Position numbers and translations under genes: made by a program. 64,000 nt of DNA from Acanthopleuribacter pedis (GTDB taxonomy: Bacteria; Acidobacteriota; Holophagae; Acanthopleuribacterales; Acanthopleuribacteraceae): NCBI RefSeq assembly GCF_017377855.1, contig NZ_JAFREP010000044.1:1-64000 (forward strand), given 5' to 3'. A model generated the notes under the pieces. It was not told where the DNA came from. It did no database searches and saw only the letters and a list, made by a program, of their open reading frames with translations. The first letter of the stretch is position 1, and each line of letters opens with the position of its first letter. Shown here piece after piece: positions 7,810 through 17,130 of the stretch.

Positions 7810-10071
7810 ATGAAAACAAAGATTATTTTGCCATTGTTTCTCGCGGTTATGGCGCTGGTAAGCACCCCTGCTTTCAGTCAGCCTGCCCTGAGAATCGGCC
7901 AAATTACCATTGCGCCCGGTGACATTACGGGTGGCGGTTGTGTTCAGGTACCGGTCTTTATGTCCGATACCATTGACAACCGTCAAATTTCCCAAGTTAC
8001 AGTTACCTTTGATGTGGCGGATGCGGATGGCTTGATCGAAGGCGGCGTATCCGGTTCCTTCATGATCGCCAACGCGTTCCAGGCCACTGCACAAGCCGGT
8101 CTTACCAACCCCGGCACTGACCTCAATAACCTTGGTACCGGTTCCACCGGTGCCGTTACTTGCTCCGGCGGCATTTTCAACCAAGCGACCCAAGGCGGCG
8201 CCGCGGTTGATTTCGTTGGGGGCTCCGGCGGTCCTCAGGTTTTCACCTTCCCCGATGGTGGTAACCCTCAGCGCCACAGCGCGAGTTACGCTTCTTTGGT
8301 AGGTACCTTGATCGAACCTACCGCGGGCACCGAGTACCTGATTGCTGTTTTGGAGATTCCCATCTCCACGGGTACGGCTTCTCGCAACGGCCAAGTCACC
8401 ATTACCCCGGTTCCTGAAGGCGGCGGTAACCCTACCAATAACTTCGTCACGCTTGACGACGGATTGACCCGTATTGGTTTCACCGTAGGTGACCCCGGTA
8501 CCATCAGCATTTTCGAAGCGCCCACCTGTGTGGCCGGCAACGTAACCGTTGACGACCCCAACTCCGACGTAAACAACGGCGGTGTCGTGGGTGTTGACTG
8601 GCTTGACCCTCAAGTTGGCGGTACCGGTGGTGTTCTGGACTTCACGTTCGCCAACACCACGGACATTGACCGCATTGTGTTGAGTGGTGGTGGCTTGGCT
8701 ACCGCGATCAACATCGACAACGGCGGCAACGCTGCTTCTTTGAACCAATCCATCAATACTGCTGGTAACGGTTCGCCTTCAGCGGCAAGCAACAACACCT
8801 ACACGGTTACTTACCAGGTAGAATTCCCCCCGGGTTCCGGTACCTTTTTACCAGCGGCCGGTGGCTCTGATTGCACCATTGAAACTGCATGGAACCCTCC
8901 TACCGCAACCATTACGCCTAACCCAACGCCTATTTCCGGTGGTTCTACCGACTTCAGCGTTGTTCTGCGTAACGTTGTTTACGATTCGGGCAACTCTCGT
9001 TTCTCCGTATTCACTTCCAACGCAACCGGCTTCGGTGGTGACGAAACATTGAACGCGCCTACCTCTACTGCCGGCACTGAGTTGACCTACACCAATGTTT
9101 ACAACATTGCCAGCGTTGACGCTGACGACATCGGTACCTACTCTGCAGCAGTTACCGGCCCCAACAGCCAAACCGCAACCGGTACCTACAGCTTGGCGCT
9201 TGAGCCGCCTCAGAACAACACCGATTGCGCCAACATCCCTCAAGCCACCATCGGCAGCAACCTGACGATTCCTGTTGCCGGTGCCAACGTGACTGAGTGG
9301 AGTGTGATCTACAACGGTACGACCGTAACCGCGCCTGGTTCTGCTACTGAAGTCACCATTGGTCCCATTGTCGGCACCGCGACTTCTGTAGAAATCCGCG
9401 CCAACGGTTTCACCAATGACGATCCGCCTGTTGCGACCTTCGTTGCTGAAACCTGTACCTTGGACTTCGTTGCACCTACTTGCGGCGCCCAAGCTCAGGA
9501 TCCTGTAGCCGGTACCCAAGTTGATGTTGGTACGGTCTTCACCTTGACCCTGACCACCACCAACGCCGTGTCTGTTACCATCAATGGTGTTAACATGACT
9601 GAAGTTAGCACTGCCGGTGCTGACACCAACTGGACCGCTAGCTACACCGCTACCACCAACGAAATGGTTAATGCCGTTATCACCGGTGCTGACGGCGATG
9701 AAGTTACCTGTACTGCTGCATTTGACATCCAAGTTAACTGCATCAACCCCACCATCCTCGGTGTTACCGGCACCTTGGGCGGCACGGGTACGGTTTCCGT
9801 ATCCGGTACCGGTGGTTGCTCCTACGACGTTACGGTTACCGCACCTGCCTTGGCTACGCCTCAGGTTGTTGCCGTTGCAATCCCCGATTGCGGCGATCCC
9901 GTATGTGTCGGCACCGCGACCATCCAGTACCCTCTGGATGCCACCATCTCTGTTGCAAACGGCAACACCATCTTCACCGTACCCACCTTGGGTGAATGGG
10001 GCCTGATCGCCTTCATCACCTTGCTGATGGGTTCTGCTGTTGTGATGATGCGTCGTCGTCGCGAAGTTTAA
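7810..10071 (+). CDS. Surface protein with IPTLxxWG-CTERM sorting signal
   Basis: A 753-residue exported protein with a signal peptide (MKTKIILPLFLAVMALVSTPAFS). The first ~215 mature residues resemble the cohesin-like modules upstream (LRIGQITIAPGD, VTVTFDVADADG). A series of Thr/Gly/Ala-rich beta or Ig-like domains follows, with scattered paired cysteines. The C-terminus has VPTLGEWGLI, a hydrophobic helix and a basic end RRRRREV-like cluster, the tripartite IPTLxxWG-CTERM signal processed by exosortase H-type enzymes. The ATG at 7810 is preferred over an in-frame upstream start because the signal peptide begins there. No exosortase is in the window. A terminator follows. Confidence 0.85.
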   Translation: MKTKIILPLFLAVMALVSTPAFSQPALRIGQITIAPGDITGGGCVQVPVFMSDTIDNRQISQVTVTFDVADADGLIEGGVSGSFMIANAFQATAQAGLTNPGTDLNNLGTGSTGAVTCSGGIFNQATQGGAAVDFVGGSGGPQVFTFPDGGNPQRHSASYASLVGTLIEPTAGTEYLIAVLEIPISTGTASRNGQVTITPVPEGGGNPTNNFVTLDDGLTRIGFTVGDPGTISIFEAPTCVAGNVTVDDPNSDVNNGGVVGVDWLDPQVGGTGGVLDFTFANTTDIDRIVLSGGGLATAINIDNGGNAASLNQSINTAGNGSPSAASNNTYTVTYQVEFPPGSGTFLPAAGGSDCTIETAWNPPTATITPNPTPISGGSTDFSVVLRNVVYDSGNSRFSVFTSNATGFGGDETLNAPTSTAGTELTYTNVYNIASVDADDIGTYSAAVTGPNSQTATGTYSLALEPPQNNTDCANIPQATIGSNLTIPVAGANVTEWSVIYNGTTVTAPGSATEVTIGPIVGTATSVEIRANGFTNDDPPVATFVAETCTLDFVAPTCGAQAQDPVAGTQVDVGTVFTLTLTTTNAVSVTINGVNMTEVSTAGADTNWTASYTATTNEMVNAVITGADGDEVTCTAAFDIQVNCINPTILGVTGTLGGTGTVSVSGTGGCSYDVTVTAPALATPQVVAVAIPDCGDPVCVGTATIQYPLDATISVANGNTIFTVPTLGEWGLIAFITLLMGSAVVMMRRRREV

Positions 10072-10090
10072 TCACTGATTCTTTCAGTGG

Positions 10091-10120
10091 AAAAGGCTCC
10101 TCTCTGAGGAGCCTTTTTTA
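10091..10120 (+). terminator. Rho-independent terminator after the IPTL-CTERM gene
   Basis: AAAAGGCTCCTC and GAGGAGCCTTTTTT form a perfect hairpin with a T run, 20 bases after the stop codon. Confidence 0.9.
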
Positions 10121-10181
10121 ATTTCTGGCTTCCTGAAACATTCTCTTCGTGTCTGGAGTACACTAAGTTGGGAGGTGACAT

Positions 10182-10961
10182 ATGGAAGCACTACTTATCA
10201 TTGACCCGCAAAACGATTTTTGTGATCCGGCCGGCAGCTTGTTCGTGCCAGGTGCGCAAGAGGACATGAACCGGCTTGCTGCTTGGGCAAGGGCCAAGGG
10301 CGCGGCGCTTCAGCGACTGGTCCTAACGCTCGACAGTCATCGTGCCTGGGATATCAGTCATCCCTTGTTTTGGCGGGACCGGCAAGGCGCCTTGCCTGCA
10401 CCCTTTTCGCAAATCGTGCGTGATGATGTTTTAACGGGTCGCGTTCGTCCCGTTCACAAACACTTAATGGAACCCGTTCTTACCTACCTTGCCCAGTTAG
10501 AGGAAGGCGGCCGCTACCAGCACACCGTTTGGCCGGAACATTGCCTCATCGGTAGTTGGGGGCATAATGTAGCAGCCCCTATTTTTGAGTTGTGTCGCGA
10601 CTTTGAGGAACGGCGCTTAAAACCGGTTCAATACCACCTCAAAGGGCTAAATCCCCTGACAGAACACTACAGTGCGGTTAGAGCCGAGGTACCGCAACGG
10701 GGGGACGACCATACCTCGGTGAACCAATCGCTTTTGGATTCTCTCCTCGATCCTGCATTTGAGACGGTTTATGTCGCAGGAGAAGCGCTTAGCCATTGCG
10801 TCGCCGCGACAGTCGAAGACTGTTTGGCCCATGCGCCTGGGTTGGCGAAAAAAATGGTTCTTATCCGCAATGCATCCAGCGCGGTACCCGGCTTTGAAGC
10901 CTTGGCTGAAAATCACTGCCGCTCCTTTGCGGAGAAGGGCATTCGGTTTCTCGAGATTTAG
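10182..10961 (+). CDS. Isochorismatase-family amidohydrolase, nicotinamidase-like
   Basis: 259-residue cysteine hydrolase of the isochorismatase/nicotinamidase fold. The opening ALLIIDPQNDFCDPAGSLFV supplies catalytic D8. Metal-ligand candidates lie in LTLDSHRAWDISH (D51, H53), a WPEHCLIG motif follows at 117-124, K154 lies in HLKGLNP, and the nucleophile is C206 in GEALSHCVAAT. This pattern fits nicotinamidase PncA, which converts nicotinamide to nicotinate for NAD salvage. The protein is ~50 residues longer than typical PncA, so another amide substrate is possible. GGAGGTGA precedes the ATG. The TAG stop coincides with the first bases of a dispersed palindromic element. Confidence 0.75.
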   Translation: MEALLIIDPQNDFCDPAGSLFVPGAQEDMNRLAAWARAKGAALQRLVLTLDSHRAWDISHPLFWRDRQGALPAPFSQIVRDDVLTGRVRPVHKHLMEPVLTYLAQLEEGGRYQHTVWPEHCLIGSWGHNVAAPIFELCRDFEERRLKPVQYHLKGLNPLTEHYSAVRAEVPQRGDDHTSVNQSLLDSLLDPAFETVYVAGEALSHCVAATVEDCLAHAPGLAKKMVLIRNASSAVPGFEALAENHCRSFAEKGIRFLEI

Positions 10962-11192
10962 CCCGTGTTTTTCACAAGGAATTCTGCCGCGGAGTAACCC
11001 ATGCGAATACGAGGGTTTGCCTTCCGCGGGGCGGCCTTCCGCGGGGTGGCATCTGCTTTACGCGCTCGAGCCGCCTTCGACTCAGTTGCTACGGTGAATG
11101 GCCCCGCGAATCGTCGGACCCGTCTCTCGGTCGTTATCTTCGTACGCATAAGGCTTTCAGCTTCTCGCGACGAATCCTCGTGAGAAATGTGC
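10959..11192. repeat. Dispersed palindromic element, copy A
   Basis: Starts TAGCCCGTG...TCACAAGGAATTCTGC and ends CTTCTCGCGACGAATCCTCG followed by TGAGAAATGTGCC. The two ends are imperfect inverted repeats. Between them are the family's internal blocks: CCATGCGAATACGAGG, TTCCGC, CTCGAGCCGCCTTCG, a degenerate GGCCCCGCGAA unit, and GTTATCTTCGTACGCATAAGGCTTTCAG. It fills the space between the convergent hydrolase and FAD oxidase genes. Confidence 0.8.
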
Positions 11193-11238
11193 CTAACAGG
11201 CTGGGAATCACGCGCGTCCTAATTGAGGTGCAACCCCG

Positions 11239-12495
11239 TTAATGGCTAAAGCGGAACGGCGACAATGCGTTTAAGGTAATCGCCTGTTCGCCGCCGGTCT
11301 CTGCCGCCAAGTTGGCGATTAAACTGCCTGTAATCGGGGCCAGGGTGATGCCGAGCATCGCATGGCCCGTGGCAACCAATAGGTTGGGATGGCGTTTGCT
11401 GCGACCGATGATGGGGAGGCCGTCGGGTGTGCAGGGTCGGAACCCGTGCCATATCCGGCTTTCATCCAATCGGTCTACCTGAAAGTCCGGTTGGTATTGC
11501 GGGGCCACGGCCACCACTGACTCAAATCGAGCACGATTAACGCGATGATCGAGCCCTGATAATTCCAGGGTTCCGGCGAAACGAATGCGATCACCCAAGG
11601 GCGTAATCGTGGCTTTTTCTTCGCTGAGAATCATGGGAAAGGTCGGCGTAATTTTCGGTTGGTCAAGGGTGATGCTGTAACCTTTCCCGGCTTCTACCGG
11701 GAGTGGGAGTACTTTTGGCCCGGCCAGTAAGGGGGACCAAGAGCCGCTCGCGATGAGCACCATGTCTCCTTTTAACGGGCCGGATGCCGCCGCAATACCG
11801 GTGACCTGCCCGTTTTCTTGTTCAAGGCCGGTAACCTCGGTGTTTTCCAGAAAGGTGACCCCTTGATCGGACAAACGGTCCACAAGGGCTTGGATGAATT
11901 GGGTCGGGTCGAGATGCGCGTCGTTTGGATAGTAGAAGGCGCCGGCCGACCGGGCAGGCGCATGGGGTTCCAACTGAACCAGTTCTTGTTGGCTAAGGTG
12001 GCGAACCGCGATCCCCAGTGCCGCCGCCGTATCCGCGTCTTGTTGCAGGGCGCGTCGGTATTTATCCTGGCGGTAAACCATTAACAGGCCTTTTTTACGG
12101 TAATAAAAAGCTTGTTCATGGGCTTGAAACAACTCGTCGAAAAGGTGGGCAGAGCGTTGTAGGAGGTCGTGTAGGACCGGGGTACTTTTGGCAACAGCGC
12201 TGTTATTACAGTGGCGGGTGAAGCGCCATACCCACGACCACAGAGCGGGATCCAGCCGGGGGCGAATATAAAAGGGGCTGTCACGGCGAAAAAGCCATTT
12301 GAGGCCCTGGCTGACGACCCCGGGTGCGGCGAGGGGGATCACATGGCTTGGCACAATCAGCCCGGCATTTCCGGCCGAGCAAGCCGCGCCGATTCGGCCC
12401 CGGTCGACAACCGTCACGTGGAATCCTTTTTTTCGCAGGTAGTACGCACAGCAGACCCCGACGGCCCCGGCCCCGATGACAATGATATGTGGCAT
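11239..12495 (-). CDS. FAD-dependent D-amino acid (cis-4-hydroxy-D-proline) oxidase/dehydrogenase
   Basis: 418-residue DadA/DAAO-type flavoprotein. The N-terminus has the Rossmann dinucleotide motif VIGAGAVG and the VDRG end of the second strand. The C-terminal flavin-binding part reads HGFRPCTPDGLPIIGRS and ATGHAMLGITLAP. In this operon its expected role is oxidation of cis-4-hydroxy-D-proline to 1-pyrroline-4-hydroxy-2-carboxylate, which is an inference from neighbours; a general D-amino acid dehydrogenase is the alternative. The start at 12495 gives a normal distance to the FAD motif; an in-frame ATG at 12510 is possible and neither has a clear ribosome-binding site. It is the last gene of the operon. 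Confidence 0.8.
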   Translation of the reverse strand: MPHIIVIGAGAVGVCCAYYLRKKGFHVTVVDRGRIGAACSAGNAGLIVPSHVIPLAAPGVVSQGLKWLFRRDSPFYIRPRLDPALWSWVWRFTRHCNNSAVAKSTPVLHDLLQRSAHLFDELFQAHEQAFYYRKKGLLMVYRQDKYRRALQQDADTAAALGIAVRHLSQQELVQLEPHAPARSAGAFYYPNDAHLDPTQFIQALVDRLSDQGVTFLENTEVTGLEQENGQVTGIAAASGPLKGDMVLIASGSWSPLLAGPKVLPLPVEAGKGYSITLDQPKITPTFPMILSEEKATITPLGDRIRFAGTLELSGLDHRVNRARFESVVAVAPQYQPDFQVDRLDESRIWHGFRPCTPDGLPIIGRSKRHPNLLVATGHAMLGITLAPITGSLIANLAAETGGEQAITLNALSPFRFSH

Positions 12496-12557
12496 AACGT
12501 TCGACCCCATGAGATGAAATGGTACGGGTTATCCCCGGTGGAAGGTTGTTCCTCGTT

Positions 12558-13559
12558 TTAAAGAACTTGGAAGCCGTGGGCGAACGGATCCTCGTCATCG
12601 ACGAAAATCGTGTTGATGCCGGTAACGCGGGCCCAACCCTCAATGCTGGGGATGATCGCCTCGTAATCACCAACACGGGTTACCCCCTCAACTTTTGCCC
12701 GAAACAAACTGCCGATAATGCTTTCGTGGACGAAGGTGTCGCCTTCGCTGTATACGCCTCGTGCCGCGAGTTGGGCCAAACGCGCCGATGTGCCGGTGCC
12801 GCAAGGGGAACGGTCGATGGCCTTTTCCCCGTAGAAAACCGCGTTGCGTGCGTCAGCCTCTTCGTGGTTCGCCGCGCCGGTCCACTGGATATGGCTTAAG
12901 CCGTGGATGCGTTCGTCGGTGGGATGCTGAAAAGTGTAGCGCTGGTTGAGTGCGGCCCGAAGCTTGGGGCTGATTCGGATCAAATCGCCCACCGGTGTTT
13001 TCGCCAGACCGGCATAAGCCGCTTGAGGTTCCACAATCGCATAAAAATTGCCGCCGTAGGCGACATCAACCCGAAGCTCGCCCAACTCGGGGCAGTCGAC
13101 CGCCAGGTTCTTGGCAAAAAGAAACGAGGGCACGTTGGTGATGCGAACGGATTCAACGCGACCGTTGTGTTCCTGATAATGGGCAACCACCAAACCGGCG
13201 GGTGTTTCCAAGCGCAAGACGCCCGGCTTCTTCGGGCGAACCAGGTTGTGCTCGATGATGACCGTAACCGTGCCAATGGTGCCGTGACCGCACATGGGCA
13301 GGCAACCGCTGGTTTCGATGTATAAAATGCCCACGTCATTGGCGGGATCGCTGGGTGGATACAGCATGGAGCCGGACATCATGTCGTGGCCGCGGGGTTC
13401 GAACATTAGCGCCGTGCGCATCCAGTCATACCGTGCCATAAACTCTTGGCGTCGTTCGCTCATGGTGGATGCTTCAAGAAAGGGCGCGCCGCCGCTAACG
13501 ACACGAACCGGGTTGCCGCAGGTATGGGCGTCGATACAGGAGAATGTTGTTCTTGCCAT
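12558..13559 (-). CDS. 4-hydroxyproline 2-epimerase (proline racemase family)
   Basis: 333 residues of the proline racemase fold. The two catalytic cysteines are visible: C90 in MCGHGTIG and C253 in SPCGTGTSA, and DAHTCGNP is the conserved N-terminal block. Family members either racemise proline or epimerise trans-4-hydroxy-L-proline to cis-4-hydroxy-D-proline. The neighbouring deaminase, semialdehyde dehydrogenase and D-amino acid oxidase favour the epimerase. It lies 47-62 bases upstream of the oxidase and is transcribed with it. A 216-base spacer with GC-rich hairpins separates it from the regulator gene upstream, so internal processing or attenuation is possible. Confidence 0.88.
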   Translation of the reverse strand: MARTTFSCIDAHTCGNPVRVVSGGAPFLEASTMSERRQEFMARYDWMRTALMFEPRGHDMMSGSMLYPPSDPANDVGILYIETSGCLPMCGHGTIGTVTVIIEHNLVRPKKPGVLRLETPAGLVVAHYQEHNGRVESVRITNVPSFLFAKNLAVDCPELGELRVDVAYGGNFYAIVEPQAAYAGLAKTPVGDLIRISPKLRAALNQRYTFQHPTDERIHGLSHIQWTGAANHEEADARNAVFYGEKAIDRSPCGTGTSARLAQLAARGVYSEGDTFVHESIIGSLFRAKVEGVTRVGDYEAIIPSIEGWARVTGINTIFVDDEDPFAHGFQVL

Positions 13560-13775
13560 GACTTCACCTTCATTAGGGTTGAATGGGGTCTGATTGTGAG
13601 GGGCCTTATCGTATGGCGGCCTGAAAATGGGTACAGCAATGCCTTGGGCGCTTCAGCACCCCTGGTGCCTCTCACGGGAGGCCTAGACTTGAAGCACACG
13701 CCTCGCGGTTCCCGCGAGAAAAGAGCAAAACGCAAGCTGTGCCCGCGTTAGGCGGGGCACGGTGATGTCGGCGGG

Positions 13776-14477
13776 TTAGTAAAGATCAAGTGCCGAACGT
13801 GTGAATTCTTCCAAATAGTTCATGAGGGTATCGGAGGCCTTGCCCGCGCCTTCGGGGTCATCGTTGGCAACATGCGTCATCAGTGCGCTGTGCAGTGCCG
13901 CCGATTGGTTGAGGTCACCGTTGTTTTGGTAGGCATACCAAAAGCGGCGGCAATGGGCGTGCAAGGGTGCGCAAGCCTGGGCGGCAAATGAGTTGCGCGA
14001 GGCTTCTTCGAGAACCCGGTCACATTCGCGATCCAGGCGCATGAATTCGGCCGTGTTTTTATCCGCCGCGGCCGAGGTAAGCGCTTGGGCCAGGGTTTTC
14101 AGTTCGTCGCGGTGTTTGGCCGTCGCCCGTTTGGCCGCCCGCGTGGCAATCAAATGATCCAACACGCGCCTTGTTTCCAGGAGGGCCAATTGTTCCGTGA
14201 TGTTCAGCTCGGTTACCATCATGCCGCGGCGGGGCATGGTCACCACCAAGCGCTCCGCCGTTAGGCGTTGAAGGGCTTCACGCAGGGGCGTGCGACCGAT
14301 ATCGATCTGCCGACTTAGTTCGGCCTCCGAAAACACCGTTCCCGGTGCAAGGTTTAAAGTAACGATCATTTCTTCAATGACGGTATAGGCTTTATCAGCC
14401 AGACTCAAAGGTGGTTTTTGCATGTCTAGAACCCGTTCGCTCTGATCCGCGGCTGGGAGGGTCATGAAGCGTGACAT
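13776..14477 (-). CDS. GntR-family (FadR/FCD subgroup) transcriptional regulator
   Basis: 233 residues: an N-terminal winged helix (about 28-95, with PGTVFSEAELSRQIDIGRTP and LREALQRL, the GntR recognition helix) and an all-helical FCD ligand domain (about 97-225, containing ETRRVLDHLIA, the D/H pattern LDRECDR and HSALMTH). FCD domains bind small carboxylates through a metal. Its gene begins 4 bases after the dehydrogenase stop and lies inside the hydroxyproline operon, so it is probably the pathway regulator. The start codon is not decided by a clear ribosome-binding site; ATG codons at 14465 and 14423 are alternatives. Confidence 0.85.
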   Translation of the reverse strand: MSRFMTLPAADQSERVLDMQKPPLSLADKAYTVIEEMIVTLNLAPGTVFSEAELSRQIDIGRTPLREALQRLTAERLVVTMPRRGMMVTELNITEQLALLETRRVLDHLIATRAAKRATAKHRDELKTLAQALTSAAADKNTAEFMRLDRECDRVLEEASRNSFAAQACAPLHAHCRRFWYAYQNNGDLNQSAALHSALMTHVANDDPEGAGKASDTLMNYLEEFTRSALDLY

Positions 14478-14481
14478 AGCG

Positions 14482-15912
14482 CTAACAACCCAAATAAGTC
14501 GTTTTCACGCTGGTATAAAAGCCGATTGCTTCCCGACCTTGTTCCCGGTGGCCGTAACTCGACTGTTTGGTACCGCCAAAGGGAACGTGGTAGTCGACGC
14601 CTGCCGTGGGTAAATTCACCATGATCATACCTGCTTGTGCGTGGCGTTTAAAGTGATTGGCGAATTTTAATGAATTTGTACAAATCCCGGCGGACAATCC
14701 GTATTCGCTGTCATTGGCGACGGCCAAGGCCTCTTCGTAGTTTTTAACGCATTGAACGGTCGCTACCGGACCAAAGATTTCCTCGCGGTTGATGACCATA
14801 GTGTTATGCGTATCGCAGAATAAGGTTGGCGAAAGATAGTGTCCTTCCTTCGCCGCTTTCACGCGGTCGCCGCCGAACACGAGGCGTGCCCCCTCGCGAC
14901 GGCCTTCTTCGATGGTGGCCAGGATTTTTTCCAGTTGACGACCGTCGATAACCGGGCCGATGTGCGTGCTGGGATCCCGTGCGTCGCCGACGACCAAACC
15001 CGCCAGGGCTTCCTTCAGGTGGCTTACAAAACGGTCGTGGATACCCTCCGTGACGATTAACCGACTGGAGGCCGTGCAGCGCTGACCGCTGGAGAAAAAG
15101 GCGCCGTTGACCGCGACCTTAACCGCCTGGTCTAAATCGGCGTCATCCAACACGATAAGCGGGTTTTTGCCGCCCATTTCCAACTGGAACTTGGTGTTCT
15201 GTGCCAAGCAGGTCTTGGCGATATGGTTTCCGGTCGTGCGTGAGCCCGTAAAGCTCAGCGCGTTGAGATCGGGGTTGCCGACCAAAGCCGCGCCGGTATC
15301 GATCCCGCTACCCATGACCAGATTGACCGTGCCGGCAGGCATGTCGGTTCGCGAGCAAATGTCGATGAGTGCCCAGGCGCTGGCCGGTGCCCATTCGGCC
15401 GGTTTAAGGACCACCGTGTTCCCGAAAGCCAGGGCCGGTGCCATTTTCCACGCGGGGATGGCCGATGGGAAGTTCCAGGGCGTCACGGCGCCGACCACAC
15501 CCAGGGGTTCGCGGGTTACTTCCACGGAAACGCCCGGACGAATTGAGTCGAGGATGGATCCTTCACAACGCAAGGCTTCGCCCGCGAAATATTTAAAGAT
15601 TTGGCCGGCGCGATTGACCTCGCCGATACCCTCGGCAAGGGTTTTGCCTTCTTCACGGGCCAGTAGATCACCCAATTCTTGTTTGCGTTCCACGATTTCT
15701 CGGCCGATGGTTTCCAGGATATCTGCCCGAGCTTGAGGGGTGAGGCCGGCCCAGGCCGGTGCGGCTTCGCGGGCCGCCGCGACGGCTTCTGCCACATCGT
15801 CGCCCGTGGCAACGGCGAAATCGTCGACCTTATCGGCGAGGTCCGAAGGATTGATATTGGGCAGGCTTGCGTCGCTCTCGCGCCATTGCCCGTTAATGTA
15901 ATTTGCCTTCAT
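14482..15912 (-). CDS. Aldehyde dehydrogenase, probably 2-oxoglutarate semialdehyde dehydrogenase
   Basis: 476-residue NAD(P)-dependent aldehyde dehydrogenase with all key residues: N147 in TPWNFP, K170 in VVLKPAE, the FTGSRTTG loop (221-228), general base E245 in LEMGGKNP and nucleophile C279 in GQRCTASSR. Its place between a DapA-family deaminase and a hydroxyproline epimerase predicts oxidation of 2-oxoglutarate semialdehyde to 2-oxoglutarate, the last pathway step. The ATG at 15912 follows TAGGAGACC. Succinate semialdehyde dehydrogenase is the nearest alternative by family. Confidence 0.88.
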   Translation of the reverse strand: MKANYINGQWRESDASLPNINPSDLADKVDDFAVATGDDVAEAVAAAREAAPAWAGLTPQARADILETIGREIVERKQELGDLLAREEGKTLAEGIGEVNRAGQIFKYFAGEALRCEGSILDSIRPGVSVEVTREPLGVVGAVTPWNFPSAIPAWKMAPALAFGNTVVLKPAEWAPASAWALIDICSRTDMPAGTVNLVMGSGIDTGAALVGNPDLNALSFTGSRTTGNHIAKTCLAQNTKFQLEMGGKNPLIVLDDADLDQAVKVAVNGAFFSSGQRCTASSRLIVTEGIHDRFVSHLKEALAGLVVGDARDPSTHIGPVIDGRQLEKILATIEEGRREGARLVFGGDRVKAAKEGHYLSPTLFCDTHNTMVINREEIFGPVATVQCVKNYEEALAVANDSEYGLSAGICTNSLKFANHFKRHAQAGMIMVNLPTAGVDYHVPFGGTKQSSYGHREQGREAIGFYTSVKTTYLGC

Positions 15913-16135
15913 CAGGGTCTCCTAAAAACGAGGGTTCGCCGGGGTGAAGCCGGCCGTGGACGCGACACGTGGGGGGCGTTCGCGTGGGCTGCCCAACCGC
16001 GGTTACGGCCGTTTTGGCCGAGGGGATGCGTGGGCGAAGGGTGGGGAATCGCGATGGCGGTAAGCTGTTTTGGGGGAGAAACGAGTGATCGTCAAGCGTC
16101 TCGCCACCGCGATAAGCGGTTGAGGGAAGCGCGTG

Positions 16136-17050
16136 CTAGCCGACCGTTTCCGTGTCGGGCTTGGGGCGACAGGCCAAGCGTTCTTCGATGATCGCTGTTA
16201 CCTGCTCGCGTTCTTGACCCGCCAGGGGCAAACGCGGCGCGCGCACGTGTTCGTTGCCGACGCCCACCATGGTTTCCGCCAATTTGATGTTCTGTACCAA
16301 CTTGGTAGAAACGTCGAGATGAAGGAGCGGCATAAACCATTGGTACAAGGCGCGGGCTTTTTGCCAGTCACCTTGTTGGGCCGCGCGATAGATGGCCACC
16401 GTCTCTTGGGGGAAGGCCGTAACCAGACCCGCGACCCAACCGTCGGCACCGACCGCGAGGCTTTCCAGGGCGAGGTTGTCAACCCCGCAGAAAATTTGGT
16501 AGCGGGTACCGCAAGCATTGCGTAAATCGGTCACGCGACGGACGTTGTCGCTGGATTCTTTGATGGCGACAAACTGGGGAACATCGGCCAGCTCGGCAAA
16601 CATGTCCGGGGTAATGTCGACGCCGTAAGCAATCGGGTTGTTGTAAAGCATGATGGGTAAATCGCAAGCTGCCGCAACGGTCCGCAGGTAGGTTTGCGTT
16701 TCGCGTGCGTCGCTGTGGTACAGCATGGGTGGCAGCAGCATGAGACCGTCGCCGCCTGCTTGTTGGACGCGGTGAACAAAGCGGCAGGCCGCCTGGGTGG
16801 TTGCCTCGGCGACACAAGCCAATACCGGAACCCGGCCCGCGCAAACGTCAACCGCTGTTTTGACGATTTCCAGCTTTTCATCTTGCTGCAACACGCTGTG
16901 TTCGCCGAGCGTCCCCAGCGTGATAATGCCGTCGACGCCATGATCGAGCAGGAACTGAAGATGGCTGGTAAACGCTTGAAGATCAAGCGCGCCGTCGGGC
17001 GAGAACTTGGTGGTGATTGCGGGAAAAACGCCTTGCCACTTGGGGAACAT
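16136..17050 (-). CDS. DapA-family 1-pyrroline-4-hydroxy-2-carboxylate deaminase
   Basis: 304 residues of the dihydrodipicolinate synthase/N-acetylneuraminate lyase TIM barrel. The substrate carboxylate loop reads TLGTLGEHS, the proton-relay tyrosine lies in MLYNNPIAYG and the Schiff-base lysine in VAIKESSDN. In hydroxyproline degradation this family deaminates and dehydrates 1-pyrroline-4-hydroxy-2-carboxylate to 2-oxoglutarate semialdehyde; the assignment rests on operon context. The ATG at 17050 is chosen because AAGGAG lies 7 bases upstream; the frame stays open to 17125 without a better site. It is the first gene of the operon; a 223-base spacer without genes follows. Confidence 0.83.
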   Translation of the reverse strand: MFPKWQGVFPAITTKFSPDGALDLQAFTSHLQFLLDHGVDGIITLGTLGEHSVLQQDEKLEIVKTAVDVCAGRVPVLACVAEATTQAACRFVHRVQQAGGDGLMLLPPMLYHSDARETQTYLRTVAAACDLPIMLYNNPIAYGVDITPDMFAELADVPQFVAIKESSDNVRRVTDLRNACGTRYQIFCGVDNLALESLAVGADGWVAGLVTAFPQETVAIYRAAQQGDWQKARALYQWFMPLLHLDVSTKLVQNIKLAETMVGVGNEHVRAPRLPLAGQEREQVTAIIEERLACRPKPDTETVG

Positions 17051-17079
17051 AGGAAACTCCTTAAGCGAGGGAATACTCA

Positions 17080-17130
17080 TGTCGTTGAAATGTTGTACCA
17101 CTGATATATCAATCGATGCAAGCACATTTT
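17080..17130 (-). promoter_or_regulatory. Candidate promoter/operator of the hydroxyproline operon
   Basis: Upstream of the deaminase start lies the perfect 10-base palindrome TGATATATCA (17102-17111), next to TGGTACAACA on the minus strand. Both resemble short A/T palindromes used by GntR-FCD regulators. TTGCAT upstream could serve as a -35 box. Functional assignment is inference. Confidence 0.3.
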
